The notes beneath the pieces are model-generated. The model saw nothing but the letters and a program-made list of their open reading frames with translations. It made no database searches and had not been told where the DNA came from. Positions 8,822-15,874 of a stretch of DNA of 64,000 nt are shown here, piece after piece. Source of the stretch: Nitrospirillum amazonense (lineage in GTDB: Bacteria > Pseudomonadota > Alphaproteobacteria > Azospirillales > Azospirillaceae); NCBI RefSeq assembly GCF_007828035.1, contig NZ_VITV01000010.1, positions 141,029-205,028 of the forward strand. The letters run 5' to 3'. The translations under genes were made by a program, and so were the position numbers. Within the stretch, counting starts at the first letter, position 1. The number at the start of each line of letters is the position of its first letter.

Positions 8822-9562
8822 ATGGGTTGCCAGGCCTGCCGCGAGGGTGCGGAGCTATCCTTTGACTTCACGATGGCTTTCCAGCCTATCGTTGATATCG
8901 CGGCCCGTACCGTCTTTGCCTATGAGGCCCTGGTGCGTGGGCCGAATGGCGAAGGTGCGGGCACCGTGCTGGCCGCCGTGGATGCTGACAACCGCTATTC
9001 TTTCGATCAAGCCTGCCGGGTCAAGGCCATAGAGCTGGCGGCGGCGCTGGGACTGCCGGGCACGGGCGCCCGCCTGTCCATCAACTTTATGCCGGCGGCG
9101 GTCTACCAGCCGGAAAATTGCTTGCGCACCACCGTGCAGACCAGCCGCGCCGTGGGCATGGCCCTGGATCGCCTGATGTTTGAGGTGACGGAAAATGAAC
9201 CCATCAACGATCCGGCCCACCTGTTGGGGATATTCCATGAATACCGCCGCCGGGGCTTCCTGGCCGCCATCGATGATTTCGGCGCCGGCTACGCCGGTCT
9301 CGCCTTGTTGGCCAAGTTCCAGCCGGACGTGTTGAAGATCGACATGGAACTGACCCGTGACGTCGCCAACCGTTCCGTCAGCCGGACCATCGTCGCTGCC
9401 ATCGTTCAGGTTTGCCAGACCCTGGGCATCACCGTGGTGGCCGAAGGGGTTGAGACGGCCGAGGAACTGGCCACCCTTCGCGATCTCGGCATCACCCTAA
9501 TCCAGGGTTATCTGTTCGGCCGACCGGCGTTCGAGGCGCTGCCCAAGCCTTTAGGTCTCTAG
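8822..9562 (+). CDS. Stand-alone EAL c-di-GMP phosphodiesterase
   Basis: 246 residues, essentially one EAL domain. All usual catalytic features are visible: EAL at 35-37 in YEALVRG, Asn88 in SINFMP, Glu121/Glu124 in FEVTEN, Asp151-Asp152 in IDDFGAGY, Lys172, Glu208 in AEGVET and Gln228 in QGYLFGRP. It is therefore expected to hydrolyse c-di-GMP to pGpG. The N-terminus starts MGCQAC, a CxxC that could be a redox or metal site in place of a sensor domain. Its 3' end overlaps the convergent MBL gene by 12 bases. Confidence 0.9.
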   Translation: MGCQACREGAELSFDFTMAFQPIVDIAARTVFAYEALVRGPNGEGAGTVLAAVDADNRYSFDQACRVKAIELAAALGLPGTGARLSINFMPAAVYQPENCLRTTVQTSRAVGMALDRLMFEVTENEPINDPAHLLGIFHEYRRRGFLAAIDDFGAGYAGLALLAKFQPDVLKIDMELTRDVANRSVSRTIVAAIVQVCQTLGITVVAEGVETAEELATLRDLGITLIQGYLFGRPAFEALPKPLGL

Positions 9563-10351
9563 GCGCGCGAGGAAATGGTCGAAGGACCGGTCCACCGCTT
9601 CCCGCCCGCCGCTGATGATGTTGCGGCCCCAGGTATAGCCATAGACATCCTCGAACCGCAGGCCGGCCAGCCGGTCGCGGATACCCCGCACATCCGCCGC
9701 CGTCATGGGCAGGTAATTGGGATAGCTGTACATGAAGGTGACGTGCCGGCGGTCCATCACCACCTGCAGCGCGTCGCCGGGGAACAGGGCGCCGCCGGGG
9801 CGTGGGCCGTCGCGCCAGTGCAGGGCGGTGCTGCCGGGGAAATGCCCGCCGCAGCGGATCAGGGTGACGCTGTCCGACAGGGCCAGGCGATCGCCCTCCC
9901 AGAATTCCACCTGCGGCGCCGGGCGCATGACCCAGTCGCGATCGGCGGCATGCAGCAGGATAGGGATATTCCCCAGCGCCTCGCCCCACGACACCATGGA
10001 CGCATAGAAATGGGGGTGGGAGATGATGATCCTGTCCACGCCACCCCGCGCCTTCAGCGCCGCCACCCCCTCCCCCGTCACCAGCGGCACGCATTCCCAC
10101 AGGATAGTGCCGGCATCGGTTGGCAGCAGAAGGGCGCGCTGGTCGATGGCGAAGGGCGGCGTCATGCCCAGCGCGAACAGGCCCGCATCTTCCTCCAAAC
10201 GGCTGCGGTGGCGGGCGGCCAGCCCCTCCATGGTGGTCCAGCGTTGGCCCCGCCAGCCGACATATTGGCGCTCATCCTCACAGATGGGGCAATGGTCGGG
10301 TGGGGTTGTGGTGGTGAACTGGGTGCCGCAGGTCTCGCAGATGGCGTGCAT
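9551..10351 (-). CDS. MBL-fold hydrolase with N-terminal zinc ribbon
   Basis: 266 residues. The N-terminus CETCGTQF...HCPIC is a rubredoxin-like four-Cys ribbon. The remainder is metallo-beta-lactamase-like: SHPHFYASM stands where HxHxDH is expected, then GGHFPGS and FPGDALQ. The first motif lacks the usual Asp-His pair, so the dinuclear centre may be altered. Last gene of a three-gene minus-strand run (TlpA-like, cupin, MBL), 13 bases after the cupin stop. Substrate unknown. Confidence 0.78.
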   Translation of the reverse strand: MHAICETCGTQFTTTTPPDHCPICEDERQYVGWRGQRWTTMEGLAARHRSRLEEDAGLFALGMTPPFAIDQRALLLPTDAGTILWECVPLVTGEGVAALKARGGVDRIIISHPHFYASMVSWGEALGNIPILLHAADRDWVMRPAPQVEFWEGDRLALSDSVTLIRCGGHFPGSTALHWRDGPRPGGALFPGDALQVVMDRRHVTFMYSYPNYLPMTAADVRGIRDRLAGLRFEDVYGYTWGRNIISGGREAVDRSFDHFLARLET

Positions 10352-10364
10352 GGCGGTGCGTCCG

Positions 10365-10817
10365 TCAGGCCAGGGCGGGGTGGGGGGCGACGCCCTGGGC
10401 AGCGCACCAGGCCAGATAGGCGGCCCGCGCGCTGGCGCTGTTGGTGGTCCCTATCACTTGGCCCCGCTCATCCAGATAATCGATATCCCCCGTCAGGCTG
10501 ATGTGGATGACGCAGGGCTCATCCCCCACGGTCCGCCAGCTGTCTATATTGCCTGCGGGCTCGTGGACGAAAACGCCGGGGCCGATGATCTCCCCCGTCT
10601 CGATGATTTCGCGCGATCCCGACAGGGTGTAGGCGTGAACCTCCCCGCTGTGACGGTGGCGGGGGATGACGGTGCCGGGCTCCACCCGCAGCTGCAGGTC
10701 GTAGCTGTCCTCGGCGAAGTGCAGCGGACGGAACGACAGGCCGGGGCGCAGCGGAACCCAGGCCTGGGCCAGGGCGTCGATGGGATGCGCGGTGGGGGCG
10801 CCGACGGTGGGGGTCAT
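10365..10817 (-). CDS. Cupin, dihydroxyacetophenone dioxygenase-like
   Basis: 150 residues starting at the ATG preceded by GGAGGAACC (bases 10821-10829 region); a Met seven codons upstream lies on the far side of that ribosome site and is less likely. Cupin motif 1 is seen as PRHRHSGEVHAYTLSG and motif 2 as PAGNIDSWRTVGDEPCVIHISLTG. The arrangement resembles the 2,4'-dihydroxyacetophenone dioxygenase family, metal-dependent ring- or C-C-cleaving enzymes, but a binding or isomerase role is also possible. Second gene of the TlpA-cupin-MBL operon. Confidence 0.72.
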   Translation of the reverse strand: MTPTVGAPTAHPIDALAQAWVPLRPGLSFRPLHFAEDSYDLQLRVEPGTVIPRHRHSGEVHAYTLSGSREIIETGEIIGPGVFVHEPAGNIDSWRTVGDEPCVIHISLTGDIDYLDERGQVIGTTNSASARAAYLAWCAAQGVAPHPALA

Positions 10818-10843
10818 AATGGTTCCTCCGTTGTTCATATCGG

Positions 10844-11914
10844 TCAGCGGGCTTGGGCGACGGTGCGCTGGGCGGTGGCCAGGGTGATTTCCTCCGGCCC
10901 CAGGATGCGGGTGATGCGGCCCTTGGCATCGATGATGGCCAGGCTGGGCACCTCGCGCACACCGAAGGCACGGAACAGGTGGCCATCAGCGTCCAGGGTC
11001 AGGGGCAGGCCGCTCGGTACCGCCGTCTTGGGGTTGGCCTGGTAGTCGGCAAGGTCCTTGGCCGAAGCCCACAAGCCCGAGGCCACACCCAGCCAATGGG
11101 CCTGGCCCTGGTCGGCCAGGCTGGACGCCACCTCCCGTGCCTGGCGGCAGGCGGCCGCCATGGCCGGGCGACTGGTGGCAAGATAGGATTCGCACCAGGG
11201 GGAGAAGAACAGGACGGCGCGGGGCTTGCCGTCGCGGCTGGGGCCGCCCACGGGGAAGGCCTGGCCGGTGGTGATGCTGGTGGTCAGGCCGGGCAGGATG
11301 TCGCCCGGTTTGTAGCTCGCTTCCTGCGGATGGCCAGGGGCGGCGGCGATGCCGGCGGCACTCTCGCCCTCCGCCAGGGCTGCCCGCAGCGCCTGGTGCA
11401 ATTTGTCGTCCGCCAGGTGGCCGACGTACAGGATGCGGCCGTCGCGGCCGATGACCACGTGTTGCGGCGTCACCCGCAGGTTCAGGGCGGCGGCCAGGCT
11501 GCCGTCGTCCACCGCCACCGGCATGCGCAGGCCCATCTTCTGCCGGAAGTCGCGCACCGTCGCCGGCTTGTCGTTGAAGCCGGTGTTGACGGCGATGATG
11601 GCCATCCTGTCGCCCAGGGCCTCATAATCTGCCTCGAAGCCCGGCATCTGCTCCCGACAGGGCACGCACCAGGTGGCCCAGAACTTCAGGTAGACCGGCT
11701 TCTTGCCGTAGTAGGCGCCAAGGTCGATGCGCTCCCCCTCCAGGGTGGTCAGCGTGGCCGCCGGACCGGGCAGGCCCAGCAGGCCGGTGCCCGCAGCCTC
11801 CGCCCGGCCTTGGCCGCTTTCCGCATTGACGGCTGGCGCGCTGTCCGTGGCGGCATGGGCAGGGAAGGTGGCGAGCGCGGCCATCAGCAGGCCGGCATGC
11901 AAAAGGGTGCGCAT
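10844..11914 (-). CDS. Exported TlpA-like protein, two thioredoxin domains
   Basis: 356 residues with a Sec signal ending AHA. Domain 1 (about residues 45-185) is a TlpA/ResA-type thioredoxin with WCVPC at 82-86 and a cis-Pro loop VTPQ. Domain 2 (about 200-356) is a second thioredoxin fold in which the active site reads WCESY (240-244), keeping only the first Cys, with a VPSLAII cis-Pro loop. Likely a periplasmic thiol-disulfide protein; domain 2 may bind or act with one cysteine only. First gene of the operon, divergent from the MocR gene. Ribosome site GAAGG precedes the ATG. Confidence 0.82.
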   Translation of the reverse strand: MRTLLHAGLLMAALATFPAHAATDSAPAVNAESGQGRAEAAGTGLLGLPGPAATLTTLEGERIDLGAYYGKKPVYLKFWATWCVPCREQMPGFEADYEALGDRMAIIAVNTGFNDKPATVRDFRQKMGLRMPVAVDDGSLAAALNLRVTPQHVVIGRDGRILYVGHLADDKLHQALRAALAEGESAAGIAAAPGHPQEASYKPGDILPGLTTSITTGQAFPVGGPSRDGKPRAVLFFSPWCESYLATSRPAMAAACRQAREVASSLADQGQAHWLGVASGLWASAKDLADYQANPKTAVPSGLPLTLDADGHLFRAFGVREVPSLAIIDAKGRITRILGPEEITLATAQRTVAQAR

Positions 11915-11956
11915 CAGGGCATTCCTTCAGGATCCGATAGGGACAGCATGGCGCGG

Positions 11957-12006
11957 AATTGGATCAGGAACGAGAGCCGATCCGTGGTATTCTTGGTGAT
12001 CCAATT
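11957..12006. promoter_or_regulatory. Inverted-repeat operator between tlpA-like and mocR
   Basis: AATTGGATCA (11957-11966) and TGATCCAATT (11997-12006) are perfect inverted 10-mers separated by 30 bp. A third GATC-centred element (CCGATCCG) lies between them. The site is 43-92 bases upstream of the tlpA-like start and overlaps the first possible TTG of the MocR frame, which fits an operator used by the MocR protein on both genes. Confidence 0.6.
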
Positions 12007-12021
12007 ACGGATGCCGACACC

Positions 12022-13524
12022 TTGACCATCGCCTTGCAACTCGGCCTGACGCTGCCGCCGCCCGGCTCGCGCCATGTCCGCCGCGCCCTGCATGACCAGT
12101 TGCGCGCCGCCATCCTGGACGGGCGGCTGGCGCCGGGCCTGGCCCTGCCGCCCAGCCGGACCCTGGCGCAGGAACTCGGCCTGTCCCGCACCACGGTGGT
12201 GACGGTATACGACCTGCTGTTGAGCGAGGGCTATGTCGTCGCCCGCACCGGCGCCGGCACCTTCGTCGCCGACACAGGCTCCAAAGCCCAGGCCGGCGCC
12301 GCGGCCGGGGCACCGCCGCCCGGCCCGCCCAGCGGCGTGCGGCTGAACCCCGCGTTGCTGGCGCCCGGCGGCGCCCGCACGCCTACCCCGCCGCCGGAGG
12401 TGGCGGTCAATTTCCGCCTGGGACTGCCGGACACCAGTGGCTTTCCCTTCGACATCTGGGGGCGGCTGTACATCCGGGCGCTGCGCGCCTTTGCCCGCAC
12501 CCAGCCCGGCTATCGCGAGCCGGCGGGCCGGTCGGCGCTGCGGGCGGCGGTGGCGGGCCACGTTTCCTTCACCCGCGCCGTGGCTTGCCGGGCGGACGAC
12601 ATCATCATCACCGCCGGCGCGCAGCAGGCCTTCGATCTGCTGGCCCGCGTGCTGGTGACGCCGGACCGGCCTGTGGTGGCGATGGAGGATCCCGGCTACG
12701 CCTCCGCCAGGGGCGCCTTCCTGGCCGCCGGCGCCCGGCTTCATCCGGTGCCGGTGGATGGGGAGGGGCTGGTGGTCGACGCCCTGCCGCCGGACGCGGC
12801 GGTGGTCTACGTCACGCCATCGCACCAGTTCCCCCTGGGCGTGCCGCTGTCGCCCCGGCGGCGTCAGGCGCTGCTGGCCTATGCCGCCGCCAGCGGCGCT
12901 GTGATCGTCGAAGACGATTACGATGGGGAGTTCCGCTACGGCGGCCGGCCGCTGGATGCCCTGCAGACCCTAGATGGCGGGACCCGCGTCTTCTATGTCG
13001 GCACCTTCTCCAAAAGCCTGTTCCCGGCCCTGCGCCTCGGCTTCATCGCCGTGCCCGCCTGGGCGCGGGACCATGTGCTGAGGGCCAAGCAGGTGGCCGA
13101 TTGGCACGCCCCGGTGGTGGAGCAGGACGCCCTGGCCGCCTTCATGGCCGAGGGGCATCTGGCCCGCCACGTCCGGCGCATGCGGGCCGTTTATGATGAC
13201 CGTCGCACCGCCTTGCTGGGGGCCTTGGCCGCCCATTGCGGCGATCTGCTGGCGCCGGTACCGGCGGTGGCGGGGCTGCACCTGGCCACGCGCTTCCGCC
13301 GGCCGGTGGACGCGGACGCCGTGGTGGCCCGGGCCCTGGCCGCCGGCATCGGGGTGGAAAGCCTGGCCAACTATGCGCTGCGGCCCACCCAAGGGGGACC
13401 CGTCCCGGGGGATGGCGTCGCCGGTCTCGCCTTCGGCTATGGCGGGGTGGGGGTGGATGCCATCGCACCCGCCATCAGCCGGCTGGCGGCCATCCTTCGG
13501 GACGCAGCGCGGTCCGCAGGCTGA
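12022..13524 (+). CDS. MocR/PdxR-type GntR-aminotransferase regulator
   Basis: About 500 residues. An N-terminal GntR winged helix (HDQLRAAILDGRLAPGLALPPSRTLAQELGLSRTTVVTVYDLL) is fused to a class-I aminotransferase-like domain that binds PLP: YREPAGRSALRAAV, VVAMEDPGY, VYVTPSHQFPLGVPLS, VIVEDDYDGEFRYGG and the lysine in YVGTFSKSLFPALRLGF. The frame is open from a TTG at 11959, but that codon lies in the inverted repeat, so I prefer the TTG at 12022. No good ribosome site is seen for either. Probably a regulator of the divergent operon; effector unknown. Confidence 0.85.
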   Translation: MTIALQLGLTLPPPGSRHVRRALHDQLRAAILDGRLAPGLALPPSRTLAQELGLSRTTVVTVYDLLLSEGYVVARTGAGTFVADTGSKAQAGAAAGAPPPGPPSGVRLNPALLAPGGARTPTPPPEVAVNFRLGLPDTSGFPFDIWGRLYIRALRAFARTQPGYREPAGRSALRAAVAGHVSFTRAVACRADDIIITAGAQQAFDLLARVLVTPDRPVVAMEDPGYASARGAFLAAGARLHPVPVDGEGLVVDALPPDAAVVYVTPSHQFPLGVPLSPRRRQALLAYAAASGAVIVEDDYDGEFRYGGRPLDALQTLDGGTRVFYVGTFSKSLFPALRLGFIAVPAWARDHVLRAKQVADWHAPVVEQDALAAFMAEGHLARHVRRMRAVYDDRRTALLGALAAHCGDLLAPVPAVAGLHLATRFRRPVDADAVVARALAAGIGVESLANYALRPTQGGPVPGDGVAGLAFGYGGVGVDAIAPAISRLAAILRDAARSAG

Positions 13525-13843
13525 AGGCCAGCAGGCCGGCCGACAACAGCAGGAAGATGGCGGCATGCGGTTCCAGCCAGGTGCCGGCGATGGCGGCGAA
13601 GGCAACACAGCAGCCCATCCACGCCATCAGGCCGGCGGCGCAGATCCACGCCAACGCCCTATCCCCCGGCCGGCCGCTCCGCAGCAGGTTCAAGGCGCCC
13701 AACAGGATGACCAGGATGCTGGCGCTCAAGGCCCACAGCAGCACCATGGGCTGGCTGCCATACGCGTTGAAGGAGCCGGCGGTGTGCCCACCGGCGCCCA
13801 GGATCAGCAGCACCGCCAGCGCGCGGTCGACCATCTTCCCCAT
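13475..13843 (-). CDS. Small four-helix membrane protein
   Basis: 122 residues beginning MGKMVDRALAVLL after GGGGAGGAG (8 nt spacing), which argues against the longer upstream frame. Four hydrophobic segments: 6-20, 33-53, 63-83 and 92-112. No family recognised with certainty. Third gene after arsR and the SRPBCC gene. Its 3' end overlaps the convergent mocR gene by 50 bases, a long tail-to-tail coding overlap. Confidence 0.68.
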   Translation of the reverse strand: MGKMVDRALAVLLILGAGGHTAGSFNAYGSQPMVLLWALSASILVILLGALNLLRSGRPGDRALAWICAAGLMAWMGCCVAFAAIAGTWLEPHAAIFLLLSAGLLAFSLRTALRPEGWPPAG

Positions 13844-13874
13844 CGAGTCTCCTCCCCTTGGCCCCCGTCTGTTT

Positions 13875-14360
13875 TCACCCGTTGGCGGCGGTCGCGTACA
13901 GGTCCAGGATGCCGCCCCAGCCGCCGTCGCTGCCCACCTTGGCCCGCAGGCGCTCGCCATTCTCCGCGCCGAAGCGGTCCAGGTCGCGGTGTTCCAGCGT
14001 CACCCGGGTCAGGGTCTCATCCAGGGCGGTGAAGGTCACCTCCACCTCCGAATAGGTGTCGGTGCGGACCTGGAAATCGCCGTCCAGGTGCCAGCTCAGC
14101 ACCAGGCGGGCCGGCGGCTCCCACGCCAGCACGCGGCCCCAGTCGCATTCCGATCCGTCGTCGCCCACCTCATACCAGCGGCCGTCCACCTTGGGTTCGA
14201 TGATGGCGTTGGCCAGGGGCGCCTTGCCGATGTGGTGGGTCGCGGGCCACCAACTGGCGAAGCGGGTGGTGAAGACCGTGAAGGCGTGGGCCTGGCTGGC
14301 CCTCACCGTCACGGTCTTCACCACGGGGGCGATGGCGATGGTGCGTTCAGCAAGCGGCAT
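13875..14360 (-). CDS. SRPBCC/AHSA1-family protein
   Basis: 161 residues of the START-like AHSA1 group: VKTVTVRASQAHAFTVFTTRFASWWP at the start, EPKVDGRWYEVGDDGSECDWGRVLAWEPPARLVLSWHLDGDF in the middle, and TRVTLEHRDLDRFG before the C-terminal helix. These proteins form a hydrophobic cavity and are very often encoded beside an ArsR repressor, as here (15 bases after arsR). Ligand unknown. Confidence 0.85.
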   Translation of the reverse strand: MPLAERTIAIAPVVKTVTVRASQAHAFTVFTTRFASWWPATHHIGKAPLANAIIEPKVDGRWYEVGDDGSECDWGRVLAWEPPARLVLSWHLDGDFQVRTDTYSEVEVTFTALDETLTRVTLEHRDLDRFGAENGERLRAKVGSDGGWGGILDLYATAANG

Positions 14361-14375
14361 GGCGGTGCCTCCCTC

Positions 14376-14687
14376 TTATGGTTTGTCGCTCGTCCTCTCC
14401 GCTTCGGCCGCGAAGGCATCGAGCGCGGTCTCCCAGAACTGGTCCAGCCAGCGGCGCAGCGCGCCCAGGCCGTGCGGGTCGATGTGATAGATGCGCCGCG
14501 TCCCTTCCGCCCGATCAGTCACCAGCCCGGCGTCCTTCAGCACCTTCAGGTGCTGCGACACCGCCGGTCGGCTGATGGGCAGATGCCGCGCCAACTCCCC
14601 CACCGGCTGCGGCCCGGCCCGCAACCGCTCGAACACCGCCCGCCGGGTGGGATCGGCCAGGGCAGTTAGCGCTTGTTCGTAAGACAT
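14376..14687 (-). CDS. ArsR-family repressor
   Basis: 103 residues with a winged helix: ALADPTRRAVFERLRAGPQPVGELARHLPISRPAVSQHLKVLKDAGLVTDRAEGTRRIYHID. No Cys metal site is seen in the recognition helix, so it belongs to the non-metal group linked to SRPBCC genes. Starts the operon arsR-SRPBCC-membrane protein. Its start codon lies inside a palindrome and no Shine-Dalgarno is visible upstream, so leaderless translation and autorepression are both plausible. Confidence 0.9.
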   Translation of the reverse strand: MSYEQALTALADPTRRAVFERLRAGPQPVGELARHLPISRPAVSQHLKVLKDAGLVTDRAEGTRRIYHIDPHGLGALRRWLDQFWETALDAFAAEAERTSDKP

Positions 14688-14695
14688 GACTTACG
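14678..14695. promoter_or_regulatory. Palindrome over arsR start codon
   Basis: CGTAAG (14678-14683) and CTTACG (14690-14695) flank a 6-bp centre that contains the arsR start codon (14685-14687). Probable autoregulatory operator. Confidence 0.55.
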
Positions 14696-14753
14696 GTAAG
14701 CGATGGCGAACGGATAAGTCAAGGGCCTTGGGTCGGGGGCCAGAACGGCGTCC

Positions 14754-15179
14754 TCAGTCAGTCCGCCAAGGATTTAAAATCGGCTGCTGCAACAGGCCAA
14801 AATCGGCGACGTTGCGCGTCACCAATGTAAGGTCGTGAATTTCCGCCGTGGCGGCGATGAAGGCGTCCATAACGCTAATGGATCGGCCGGTTGCCTGGCC
14901 GCGCGCCACGATGACACCCCAGGCATCGGCCACCGCCATGTCGATGGCCAGGACACGGCGATCGAAACGCAAGGGCAGGTCATCCCGCAACCATGTATCC
15001 AGTCGGTTCCGGCGCTGCCCCGGCGCCAATCGCTGCACGCCTTGACGCAGTTCCGCCAGGGTGGCGACGCTGAGGTAGAGGCGATCCTCATCAGCCGTGG
15101 CCAGCCATTCTATGACACCGGCGTCAGGGTGAGGTTTCACCCACTCCGACACCACGTTGGTGTCCAGCAGATAGTTCAC
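14754..15179 (-). CDS. vapC: VapC-type PIN-domain toxin
   Basis: 141 residues. PIN-domain acidic residues are in place: Asp6 in LLDTNVVSEW, Glu43 in LAELRQGV, Asp105 in SVMDAFIAATA and the C-terminal TRNVADF. Expected to be a Mg-dependent ribonuclease (FitB/VapC group). Start overlaps the antitoxin stop by 4 bp (ATGA), so translation is coupled. Confidence 0.9.
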   Translation of the reverse strand: MNYLLDTNVVSEWVKPHPDAGVIEWLATADEDRLYLSVATLAELRQGVQRLAPGQRRNRLDTWLRDDLPLRFDRRVLAIDMAVADAWGVIVARGQATGRSISVMDAFIAATAEIHDLTLVTRNVADFGLLQQPILNPWRTD

Positions 15180-15424
15180 AGATCAATCTCGCGGGCGCTA
15201 TCCGCCGCGCGTTCCACTATCAGGCCGGAATCACGCAAGGGGGACGCGGCGAAGAATTCGGCCAGATTGCCCACACGTCTCGTCTTGCGTTCCCACTCTT
15301 CGGCCGAGACGACCACGGCGGTGGTGCGACCATTACGAGAGATGACCTGTGGGGTCCCGGCGGCGGCGCGATCAATCACCTCACTGAACTTGGCTTTCGC
15401 TTCCGCGACGGTCCAGGTTTTCAT
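15176..15424 (-). CDS. Phd/YefM-family antitoxin
   Basis: 82 residues from the ATG following AGGAGG (the longer frame up to 15529 would run through the promoter). MKTWTVAEAKAKFSEVIDRAAAGTPQVISRNGRTTAVVVSAEEWE is the Phd/YefM DNA-binding fold; the C-terminal SPLRDSGLIVERAADSAREIDL would wrap the toxin. Partner of the PIN toxin just downstream. Autorepression through the palindrome at 15439-15466 is expected. Confidence 0.9.
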   Translation of the reverse strand: MKTWTVAEAKAKFSEVIDRAAAGTPQVISRNGRTTAVVVSAEEWERKTRRVGNLAEFFAASPLRDSGLIVERAADSAREIDL

Positions 15425-15438
15425 GTTCGCCTCCTCCT

Positions 15439-15483
15439 GATGACTATATTGGTCATTATAGTCATCCGGGTGCTCGCCGGCAA
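15439..15483 (-). promoter_or_regulatory. Toxin-antitoxin promoter with palindromic operator
   Basis: On the minus strand a -35 TTGCCG (15478-15483), 17-bp spacer and perfect -10 TATAAT (15455-15460). GATGACTATA (15439-15448) and TATAGTCATC (15457-15466) are exact inverted 10-mers around 8 bp, covering the -10. Repressor binding here would block transcription of the antitoxin-toxin pair. Confidence 0.8.
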
Positions 15484-15498
15484 GGTCTACAGGCCACA

Positions 15499-15858
15499 AT
15501 GAAAACCGATAGCCAAGGCGGCAAGCCATCCCGTAAGACAGCGGTAGTCCTGCTTAAGCGTGATCAAGCCGTCATGATTCTCGACATCATCGCCGCCCTG
15601 GGTCTGCTGGCCATCCTTGCCATCTGCGTCCACGGCATGCGCACGCCACAGAAGCGCCCGGGCTTCCTGCTCATGGCCGCCGTGACCCTGGTGGCCATCG
15701 GTGTGCTGGTGGCGGATAATCTGGTGGCCATCGGCCTGGTGCATGGCGCGCGCTTCGGCGCCGTGATCCTGGGCGTGATGGGTCTGATCAACGGCGCCCT
15801 GGTCCTGGCGCAGATCGTCAGCGGCAAGCCGTGGAACCCCCGCCGGCCTGGGCGGTGA
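15499..15858 (+). CDS. Small three-helix membrane protein
   Basis: 119 residues, divergent from the toxin-antitoxin pair. A basic N-terminal stretch precedes three hydrophobic segments (about 27-45, 56-80 and 86-107). No family recognised. Ribosome site weak; an internal Met before ILDIIAALGLL (base 15574) is an alternative start. Confidence 0.55.
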   Translation: MKTDSQGGKPSRKTAVVLLKRDQAVMILDIIAALGLLAILAICVHGMRTPQKRPGFLLMAAVTLVAIGVLVADNLVAIGLVHGARFGAVILGVMGLINGALVLAQIVSGKPWNPRRPGR

Positions 15859-15874
15859 GGCGGGGGCTGGGGCA

